From NCBI GenBank assembly GCA_018267355.1, contig JAFDYP010000061.1, positions 1-6,255 on the forward strand: a stretch of DNA of 6,255 bases, in the 5' to 3' direction. The position numbers and the translations under genes are program-made. Below are positions 1 through 5,449 of the stretch, piece after piece (position 1 is the first letter of the stretch; each line of letters begins with the position of its first letter). This DNA is from Bacteroidota bacterium (GTDB lineage Bacteria > Bacteroidota > Bacteroidia > Chitinophagales > LD1). A model generated the notes under the pieces. That model searched no databases, was not told the DNA's origin, and saw nothing but the letters and a program-made list of their open reading frames with translations.

Positions 1-54
1 ATCATAGCGCCTATACCGGGCAAGGGAACCATCGGTATAGAGGTGGCGAATTAA
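1..54 (+). CDS. ftsK: FtsK, end of the upstream part (5' partial, ended by in-frame TAA)
   Basis: Seen: frame 1 translates as IIAPIPGKGTIGIEVAN followed by TAA at 52-54. Known: this is the conserved segment of FtsK/SpoIIIE just before the beta (RecA-like) ATPase domain; homologues read roughly GxIGIEVPNK and then continue into the motor. The same frame continues after the stop (N-K-E-V-V-S-M-R-S) without loss of register, so the reading frame is intact apart from one codon where homologues typically carry lysine (AAA to TAA would be a single change). The residue two codons earlier is Ala where Pro is usual. The rest of this polypeptide, expected to hold the N-terminal membrane segments and linker, lies left of the window. 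Inference: a nonsense mutation, a sequence error, or the natural end of a split N-terminal FtsK subunit. Confidence 0.72.
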   Translation: MIAPIPGKGTIGIEVAN

Positions 55-57
55 AAT

Positions 58-65
58 AAGGAGGT
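58..65 (+). promoter_or_regulatory. Strong Shine-Dalgarno site after the ftsK stop codon
   Basis: The octamer AAGGAGGT matches the anti-Shine-Dalgarno sequence fully. It starts three bases after the in-frame TAA and leaves 7 bases before the ATG at 73, which is optimal spacing; the GTG at 67 is only one base away and too close. The same bases encode Lys-Glu-Val of the normal FtsK reading frame, so the match may be accidental. It decides the start chosen for the downstream ftsK ORF, and it stands out because other genes here mostly have A-rich leaders. Confidence 0.5.
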
Positions 66-72
66 CGTGAGC

Positions 73-1227
73 ATGCGCTCACTGCTGGCCTCTGAGAAAT
101 TTCAAAACTCAACGGCAGACCTGCCTATCTGCCTGGGCAAGTCTATCTCTAACGAGATCATAGTGGCTGACCTGGCCAAGATGCCACACCTGCTAATGGC
201 GGGTGCTACAGGGCAGGGCAAGTCAGTAGGTATCAACTCGATCCTCGTATCACTGCTTTACAAAAAGCATCCATCGCAACTGAAATTCATCATGGTGGAT
301 CCGAAGAAGGTGGAGCTCAGCCTGTACGAAATGCTGGAGAAGCACTTCCTCGCGAAGCTGCCTAATGAAGAGGATGCGATCATCACAGACACCAAGAAGG
401 TAGTGACTACGCTCAATGCGCTCTGCATCGAAATGGACCAACGCTATGACCTGCTGAAGAAGGCACAGGTGCGCAATATCAAAGAGTACAACCACAAATT
501 CACCAATAGGCAACTGAACCCGCAGAACGGGCATAAGTTCCTGCCGTATATCGTGCTGGTGGTGGATGAGTTTGCCGATCTGATCATGACAGCGGGCAAG
601 GAAGTAGAGATGCCTATAGCCCGTCTGGCGCAGCTGGCACGTGCCATCGGTATCCACCTGATACTCGCTACACAGCGCCCATCGGTCAATATCATAACAG
701 GTACGATCAAGGCCAACTTCCCTGCGCGTATCGCCTTTAAAACAACATCAAAGATCGACTCCCGTACCATCCTGGATGCAGGTGGCTCGGAACAACTGAT
801 AGGCCGCGGTGATATGCTCCTGTCTCAGGGCAGCGATATGATACGCCTGCAGTGCGGATTCGTAGATACGCCGGAGGTAGAGCGGGTGAGAGACTTTATC
901 AGCCATCAGCAGGGCTATCATGAGGCATTTCAGCTACCTGAGTACATAGATCCGAATGATAAGAATGCCGGAGGGGAGGATTTCTTCATAGATGGCGAAA
1001 AGGATGGCCTCTTTGAGGATGCAGCCCGTATCATCGTACAAAACCAGATGGGCTCTACCTCTCTCATACAGCGCCGGCTCAAGCTGGGCTACAACCGTGC
1101 CGGCCGCCTGATGGACCAGCTGGAGGAGGCCGGTATAGTAGGTGAGAACCTGGGCAGCAAGGCTCGCGAGGTCAAATTTAAGACCGAGGTAGAGCTGGAC
1201 CAGTATTTACAAAAGCTGAAAGGTTGA
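73..1227 (+). CDS. ftsK: DNA translocase FtsK/SpoIIIE, C-terminal motor and DNA-reading domains (separate ORF after in-frame stop)
   Basis: FtsK is a septum-located hexameric ATPase that pumps double-stranded DNA during chromosome segregation and brings dimer-resolution sites to the Xer recombinases. Counting from the GTG at 67, the ORF shows Walker A GATGQGKS at residues 46-53, the VDPKKVELS segment after it, Walker B VLVVDEFAD with Asp167-Glu168, and the conserved LARAIGIHLILATQRPS, FPARIAFKT and GGSEQLIGRGDML blocks. Residues about 315-375 form the winged-helix gamma domain that reads polar DNA motifs (STSLIQRRLKLGYNRAGRLM and onward). All motor motifs look intact. The N-terminal membrane region and most of the alpha domain are missing because of the TAA at 52-54; full FtsK proteins of this phylum are usually around 800-900 residues. 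I place the start at ATG 73 (384 aa) because of its Shine-Dalgarno spacing; GTG 67 is possible. If the TAA is an error, this is simply the 3' half of one ftsK gene. lolA follows after 93 bases. Confidence 0.9.
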   Translation: MRSLLASEKFQNSTADLPICLGKSISNEIIVADLAKMPHLLMAGATGQGKSVGINSILVSLLYKKHPSQLKFIMVDPKKVELSLYEMLEKHFLAKLPNEEDAIITDTKKVVTTLNALCIEMDQRYDLLKKAQVRNIKEYNHKFTNRQLNPQNGHKFLPYIVLVVDEFADLIMTAGKEVEMPIARLAQLARAIGIHLILATQRPSVNIITGTIKANFPARIAFKTTSKIDSRTILDAGGSEQLIGRGDMLLSQGSDMIRLQCGFVDTPEVERVRDFISHQQGYHEAFQLPEYIDPNDKNAGGEDFFIDGEKDGLFEDAARIIVQNQMGSTSLIQRRLKLGYNRAGRLMDQLEEAGIVGENLGSKAREVKFKTEVELDQYLQKLKG

Positions 1228-1320
1228 TAAAAAAATACAACAAATAGTCGGCACACCTCTGTGGCTGGCTATTCTTCTATTTTTGGCGCAGCCTTTGACT
1301 ATTCCGTTTCAAAATACTTT

Positions 1321-2001
1321 ATGAAGAAGCTATTTTCTATTTGGGCCTTTGCATTGATAGCTGTCATGAGTTATGCTCAGCAGCAGGGCAGTGCTGTGGC
1401 TGACCCTGAGGCAGGAGCGCTTTTAGAGAAAGCTACGGCCCGCTTCAGGTCTTTCAAGAGTGTAGATGTAGACTTTACGCTCACCACTATCAGGCCTAAG
1501 CTGAAACCCGATGAGGCAGACAGCAAGTATACCAGTAATGACAATGGAAAGCTCTGGATGAAAGGCAACAAGTTTAAGATAGCTATGAATGGTGTAGACA
1601 TCTACTGCGATGGTAAAACCATCTGGAGCTACAATCCCAAGACGAAAGAGATACAGGTAAACGACTACGAAGAAAGCCAGGAGACATTCTCACCGACCAA
1701 GATATTTTCTGTGTACAAAGAGGGCTATAGCTATCAGATCAAAGAGAAGAAAACCTTTGGCGGTAAAAATGTAACGGTCATAGAGCTGGCGCCGCAGAAT
1801 AGGAAGGTCTCTTATTTCAAAATAGATGTAGCAGTGGATGATGCGACCAATGATGTGATAGAATCCAAGATCTACGAAAAGTCAGGGGTGCGCTACATCT
1901 ATAAGATCAATAAGCTCAATAGCGCCGCCAACCTCAGTGATGAATTCTTTGTCTGCGATGCTAAGAAATATCCCGGCGCAAAAGTGGTGGACCTGAGGTA
2001 G
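1321..2001 (+). CDS. lolA: LolA-type periplasmic outer-membrane lipoprotein carrier
   Basis: LolA takes lipoproteins released by the LolCDE transporter and carries them across the periplasm to the outer membrane; most Bacteroidota have LolA without a recognisable LolB. The 226-aa product begins with a signal peptide (MKK, hydrophobic core at residues 4-16, probable cleavage after Ala19 before QQQ). The mature part fits the LolA beta-sheet fold: an N-terminal helix with repeated RFRSFKSVDVDFTLT-type pattern, then NGKLWMKGNKFKIAMNGVDIYCDGKTIWSYNPKTKEIQV, which is the strand pattern 'G.l.l.g.kfr....d....DGk.lW.Y.p...q', followed by a DEFF motif near the C-terminus. Length is normal for the family. 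I chose ATG 1321 over the in-frame GTG 1261 because only the shorter protein has its signal peptide at the N-terminus; the extra 20 residues would precede it. The ftsK-lolA order recurs in Bacteroidota as far as I recall. No terminator is visible before or after it. Confidence 0.88.
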   Translation: MKKLFSIWAFALIAVMSYAQQQGSAVADPEAGALLEKATARFRSFKSVDVDFTLTTIRPKLKPDEADSKYTSNDNGKLWMKGNKFKIAMNGVDIYCDGKTIWSYNPKTKEIQVNDYEESQETFSPTKIFSVYKEGYSYQIKEKKTFGGKNVTVIELAPQNRKVSYFKIDVAVDDATNDVIESKIYEKSGVRYIYKINKLNSAANLSDEFFVCDAKKYPGAKVVDLR

Positions 2002-2091
2002 GCCGGCAGATACCGGGAGCTGACATATGTTAGATGAATTATAAGCGAGGAATATCAAAACCTGATTATTTTAGCAGTAAATCCTTTTTGC

Positions 2092-3513
2092 ATGATAAAA
2101 GTGTATACCTTTTTGTTTCTCAGTGCATTTGTTTTATCCGCCAAGGCGCAGACACAGATCCCCAATGGTGATTTTGAGACCTGGACCTCTCTGAATGGTG
2201 CTCAGAATCCGACACGGTGGAAGACCATAGATGACGTGCTCACGGTACTCCCTTTTAACCTGCAGTCTCAGAACCTGGTAGTACAGGAGACAGATCCCGC
2301 AAATGTGGCCTCCGGCTCTTCTTCGGCTCTGCTTACTACCAAGGGGGTTTCCTTTCCCCTGGTAGGTGATATTACTTTTGCCGGCTCCATGTCTATCGGC
2401 AATTATGGGCTCACGCCGCAGGGGCTGACTTCCTTTCAGGTGACACTGGGTGGAGTAGCCTACACTGACAGGCCGGATTCTATTGAGTTTACGTATAAAT
2501 ATAAGCTGCCGTCAGGACAGGATCACGGCACGGTGATCGTAAACCTGACACATGCTACCGCTCATGATGGTACGGTGACCGTGGGGTCTGCGAGTATCAA
2601 TCTCAATCCAACCAATAACTTCTCTACTATCAAGGCCAAGATTACGTATTACTCTGCACTCAATCCTGATACGCTGAAGATGCAAGTAGAGTCGAGCGCT
2701 ACGACCTTTGGTCAGGGTGTGCTCGGTGGCCAGCTGTGGATGGATAATATGCGCTTCGTAGGATATGATACGATCTTCAAGGCTTATCTTTTCCCTAAGA
2801 CAGATCAGGTCAGGTGCGAGGGAGATACGATAGCTATCCGTACCGATGAGATAGCGGGTGATAGCTATGTGTGGTTTCGCGATGGTGTGATGCTGCCCTA
2901 TACTACCTACAAGATCCGTGTGAATACCTCGGGCCAGTACAATGTACTCGTCACTCACAATCATGCACTCTGGGTATCAGATACGATCACACTGACTGTC
3001 AATCCGCTGCCCGTTGTGACCTTCACCGGGTATCTCGATACGCTATGCAATAGTGATGCACCGCTAGAACTGACTGGAGGCAGTCCAGCTGGAGGCACCT
3101 ACACAGGCAACGGGGTGAGGCAGGGTATCTTCTATCCTGCTAATGCATCTACCGGCAATAAGACACTGACGTATACTTATACGGATAATAACGGATGTAC
3201 CGCGCGGGCATCATTACTGCGCTTCTATATACTTAATTGTACCACCGGTATCTCTGCCATAGGGGCCGATGCCTCTGTGAGCGTCTATCCTAATCCTGCG
3301 AAGGATAAACTCTATATCACCGGGAGCAGTCAGATCATAGGTGGCGAGGTACGTGTCTACGATATGCAGGGCCGCATGGTGAGCGCTACTGCTCTGAGTG
3401 CTCAGCAGTCTGTGCTGGACCTGAGTAGTGTAGATGCGGGCTATTATACCGTGCAGATAGTGAATACTGCTAATCAGACCCTGGCTGTAGCCAGGATCAC
3501 TGTAGCTAAATAG
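2092..3513 (+). CDS. Secreted multidomain protein with Ig-like modules and T9SS type A sorting domain
   Basis: A 473-aa exported protein. Residues 1-20 are a signal peptide (MIKVYTFLFLSAFVLSAKAQ) with cleavage at Ala19 or Gln20. Residues about 22-225 begin IPNGDFETW and end GGQLWMDNMRFVGYD, a pattern common to beta-jelly-roll, carbohydrate-binding-like domains of Bacteroidota surface proteins (it resembles the PCMD type, but I am not certain). Residues about 238-303 (CEGDTIAI...VWFRDGVML...SGQYNVLVT...TLTVNPLP) and 307-385 (LCNSDAPLELTGGSPAGGTYTGNGV...YTYTDNNGC) are two Ig-like modules typical of T9SS cargo. Residues about 396-473 are the sorting domain: SVYPNPAKDKLYI, VRVYDMQGRMV, then DLSSVDAGYYTVQI, ending in AK. 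It should cross the outer membrane through T9SS, with removal of the tail and anchoring or release. No catalytic motif is visible, so a binding or adhesive role is an inference only. Start ATG 2092 sits directly at the signal peptide. It lies 90 bases after lolA and ends before a hairpin terminator. Confidence 0.88.
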   Translation: MIKVYTFLFLSAFVLSAKAQTQIPNGDFETWTSLNGAQNPTRWKTIDDVLTVLPFNLQSQNLVVQETDPANVASGSSSALLTTKGVSFPLVGDITFAGSMSIGNYGLTPQGLTSFQVTLGGVAYTDRPDSIEFTYKYKLPSGQDHGTVIVNLTHATAHDGTVTVGSASINLNPTNNFSTIKAKITYYSALNPDTLKMQVESSATTFGQGVLGGQLWMDNMRFVGYDTIFKAYLFPKTDQVRCEGDTIAIRTDEIAGDSYVWFRDGVMLPYTTYKIRVNTSGQYNVLVTHNHALWVSDTITLTVNPLPVVTFTGYLDTLCNSDAPLELTGGSPAGGTYTGNGVRQGIFYPANASTGNKTLTYTYTDNNGCTARASLLRFYILNCTTGISAIGADASVSVYPNPAKDKLYITGSSQIIGGEVRVYDMQGRMVSATALSAQQSVLDLSSVDAGYYTVQIVNTANQTLAVARITVAK

Positions 3514-3535
3514 GACGTATCCTTAGCGAAAAATA

Positions 3536-3562
3536 AAAGCCCTTAGTCATCTTAAGGGCTTT
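3536..3562. terminator. Bidirectional rho-independent terminator between convergent genes
   Basis: Perfect 10-bp inverted repeat AAAGCCCTTA (3536-3545) and TAAGGGCTTT (3553-3562) with a 7-base loop. The stem is flanked on the + strand by TTTCACTTTTA and on the - strand by a longer T-rich tail (TTTTATTTTT), so it can end transcripts from both sides; the better U tract serves the leftward gene. It sits 22 bases after the stop of the T9SS cargo gene and 21 bases after the stop of the leftward coiled-coil gene, as expected for a shared terminator. Confidence 0.85.
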
Positions 3563-3583
3563 CACTTTTATGAGATCTGATAC

Positions 3584-4741
3584 TTATTGCTCAGAGGGTG
3601 CCTCCGGAGCGGCATCCGGCGCAGGTGCACCTGTTTGCTCTTCTGATACCGGAGCATCTGTAGCAGGCTCGGATGGCTGTTCTGATTTTTCATCACTGCC
3701 TTCTTTGGTGCCCTTGTCAGCCTTGCCAGACTTGCTGGCTTGCTTCAGGATGCTGTCAAGTGTCTTGTGGATGTCCTTGAGCTTATCCTCCTTGGAGGTG
3801 ATAGTCTCCTTGATCTGGCGCAGGCGTACTTTCAGGAGCTGTAGCTCCAGCGACTGTATGCGCGGGCTCTCGGCCTTTTTCGTGAAGTAGTCGAGATCCT
3901 TGCGGTCACGCTCCAGGCCCTTTTCCATTTTAGCTATGACATCTTTCAGGCCTGAGATACGAGACTCAAACTTGTCAGAGAAGTACTTATTGCGCTGCTC
4001 GCTGATGTAGTGGAATGCATCATCATAGGCCTTGCGCACGCTGGTCTCGTCAGACTTGAGCAGGCGCTGGCTGCGATATTCATTTTGTAGCGCCTTGATC
4101 TCATCATGTAGTGCTTTGAAGTTTGCCTTCTCATCAGCTTTGGCCTTGATCTGGTTTAGCTTCTCTACTATCTGCTCGCGGATGCCGTTAGACCCTTTTT
4201 CAAACTCAGCGCTTTCCGTCTTGCGGAAGGTTTTGAGTTGCTCAAAGATGGCATTGACATCTTCCTTTATCTTGTCCAGGCGCTCCTGAGTGATGTTGCG
4301 TTCTTTCTTATGCTCCAGCACGCGCTCCCAGTATGACTTGGCATCATCAAACAGTGACTTGTCATAGTGCGCCAATTCTGCTGCCCGTTTTTTGAGCTTG
4401 TCCAGCTCTATCAGGTAGCTCTCCCACAGCTTATTGGTGAGTAGCTGTACGGCCCATTCGTTTTGCTTATGGCGTATCTCGCCTGTCTTGTCAGATTTGA
4501 TCTGATCGGGCAGGATGCTGTCGGCATTGATGTCAGGGTTGATCAGTTCTGTCCCCTCAGGAAACTCAAACGCTTCTCCGCTCACCCAGTTTGTACTGAG
4601 TTTTTCATACGCTTCTTTGCTCAGCGCCTTTCTGGGAATGACATGCAGGTCCAGGCGAAACTCGGTCTCCTTGAGCTCGTATGCCAGCACCACGTCGGTC
4701 TCGTCTTTCAAAATGCCTGCTGTGATAAATCTTGATTGCAT
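3584..4741 (-). CDS. Uncharacterised charged coiled-coil protein with low-complexity acidic tail
   Basis: Not recognised as a named protein. The product from ATG 4741 is 385 aa with no signal peptide or membrane segment, so it is probably cytoplasmic. Residues about 1-95 look globular (QSRFITAGILKDETDVVLAYELKE, then VIPRKALSKEAYEKL and FEFPEGTELINPDINADSILPDQIKSDKTGEIR split over short strands). Residues about 100-330 are almost entirely Lys/Glu-rich helix with heptad-like spacing and regular Trp/Tyr/Phe positions (WESYL, YWERVLEHKKER, AFHYISEQRNKYF). That part loosely recalls DUF349 helical repeats of other Bacteroidota proteins, a tentative resemblance. Residues 333-385 are a disordered Ser/Glu/Pro/Ala tail. 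I prefer ATG 4741 over GTG 4750 because AAAGGTGA lies five bases before it. It is transcribed alone, divergent from the Nudix gene and convergent with the T9SS cargo gene. The gene itself is real: long, complete and ending at a good terminator. Confidence 0.85.
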   Translation of the reverse strand: MQSRFITAGILKDETDVVLAYELKETEFRLDLHVIPRKALSKEAYEKLSTNWVSGEAFEFPEGTELINPDINADSILPDQIKSDKTGEIRHKQNEWAVQLLTNKLWESYLIELDKLKKRAAELAHYDKSLFDDAKSYWERVLEHKKERNITQERLDKIKEDVNAIFEQLKTFRKTESAEFEKGSNGIREQIVEKLNQIKAKADEKANFKALHDEIKALQNEYRSQRLLKSDETSVRKAYDDAFHYISEQRNKYFSDKFESRISGLKDVIAKMEKGLERDRKDLDYFTKKAESPRIQSLELQLLKVRLRQIKETITSKEDKLKDIHKTLDSILKQASKSGKADKGTKEGSDEKSEQPSEPATDAPVSEEQTGAPAPDAAPEAPSEQ

Positions 4742-4798
4742 TAACTTCACCTTTTATGAGGGAAGGCGAATTTAAGAATATTGGAGAAATAAAAGAAA
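4742..4798. promoter_or_regulatory. Divergent promoter region between the coiled-coil gene and the Nudix gene
   Basis: This 57-base, AT-rich spacer is the only place where promoters for both the leftward coiled-coil gene and the rightward Nudix/glycosyltransferase pair could lie close to their starts. I see no clean copy of the Bacteroidota promoter (TTTG near -33, TAnnTTTG near -7) on either strand, so the promoters may be degenerate or lie inside the opposite coding region. On the - strand AAAGGTGA (4754-4747) serves as ribosome binding site for ATG 4741. On the + strand the 15 bases before ATG 4799 are nearly all A, the usual leader type of this phylum. Confidence 0.4.
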
Positions 4799-5449
4799 AT
4801 GGACATTTCTGATATAGAGGCAGCTCTGAGGCGGCCTCTGCCCGGCAAGGAAGCACAGTTTCTGATGGCGCCGGGATACAGGCCCGACTATACTGCCGAG
4901 GAGGTGATGAAATTTAATCCGCGCATCGGTGGCGTTCTCCTTTTGATCAACCCTACACCCGAGAGATACACGGTGGTCTTCACGCTGCGCAAAGAATATA
5001 ATGGCACGCACAGCGGGCAGATGAGTTTCCCGGGAGGAAAGAGGGAAGAAGGCGATATGGATATCACCTATACTGCCCTGAGAGAAACGGAAGAAGAGAT
5101 AGGCGTGAAGCGTGAGACAGTAAATGTGATAGGAGCCCTGAGTGAGCTATATATACCTCCAAGCAATTTTCTGGTGTATCCCACCGTGGGTGTACTGAGA
5201 GGACCGGCAAACTTCACGCCGCAGGAATATGAAGTGGCAGAGATCGTAGAGATACCGCTGGACTTTTTCATGAAAGAAGAAAGCCGCTCTACCACACGTA
5301 TCAAAGTAATGGGGAAAACGGAGGTAGAAGTACCTGCATACCTTTATGATAAGTATGTGATATGGGGCGCCACCGCCATTATGATGAGTGAGTTTGTGTA
5401 TGTGATAAACAATAACGATATAGCACACAAATGGCCCGGTTCAAGATAA
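4799..5449 (+). CDS. Nudix hydrolase, CoA pyrophosphatase type (NudL/NUDT7-like)
   Basis: Nudix enzymes of this group cleave the pyrophosphate bond of coenzyme A or acyl-CoA, giving 3',5'-ADP and (acyl-)phosphopantetheine. The 216-aa product has a basic-acidic N-terminal helix, then strands at residues 43-50 and 57-63 (TVVFTLRKEY), then HSGQMSFPGGKREEGD (71-86) and TALRETEEEIGV (92-103). LTLR-like strand, H-x-GQ-x-x-FPGG, a D after the GG loop and TALRE are the hallmarks that separate the CoA group from other Nudix families; Glu96, Glu99 and Glu100 are the expected metal ligands and base. The loop between GG and RE is one residue longer than the general Nudix box, as in NudL. Downstream LYIPPSNFLVYPTVG is also typical. 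Length is normal. Substrate assignment is by family motif only. The start is ATG 4799, close to the divergent coiled-coil gene; its last 19 bases overlap the glycosyltransferase gene. Confidence 0.88.
   Translation: MDISDIEAALRRPLPGKEAQFLMAPGYRPDYTAEEVMKFNPRIGGVLLLINPTPERYTVVFTLRKEYNGTHSGQMSFPGGKREEGDMDITYTALRETEEEIGVKRETVNVIGALSELYIPPSNFLVYPTVGVLRGPANFTPQEYEVAEIVEIPLDFFMKEESRSTTRIKVMGKTEVEVPAYLYDKYVIWGATAIMMSEFVYVINNNDIAHKWPGSR

Noticed and set aside
250..770. Two overlapping minus-strand open frames inside ftsK
   Set aside because: They lie antisense to strongly conserved FtsK motor motifs, have no start signals, and their compositions (rich in His, Arg, Ser and Cys) look like shadows.
1261..1320. 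Longer lolA start at GTG 1261
   Set aside because: It would place 20 residues before an otherwise perfect N-terminal signal peptide starting MKKLF at 1321.
1279..1321. Possible Bacteroidota promoter for lolA (TTTG at 1282-1285 or 1294-1297 with TACTTTAT at 1315-1322)
   Set aside because: The -7 element matches poorly, the spacing is 17 bases or off, and it would overlap the start codon.
2023..2030. Palindrome ACATATGT and a short CCGG/CCGG pairing in the lolA-downstream spacer
   Set aside because: Too short, no loop or T tract; fits chance rather than a terminator or operator.
2512..3053. Open frames on both strands inside the T9SS cargo gene
   Set aside because: Both overlap a reading frame with clear signal peptide, Ig-like and sorting domains; translated products have no domain-like features.
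4741..4750. GTG 4750 as start of the coiled-coil gene
   Set aside because: ATG 4741 has AAAGGTGA at good spacing, and the GTG lies within that ribosome binding site. Only three residues differ.
3570..4775. Plus-strand and other-frame minus-strand open frames over the coiled-coil gene
   Set aside because: Ser/Cys/Leu-rich products are the antisense of Lys/Glu-rich helix codons; the 3570 frame also starts in the terminator region.
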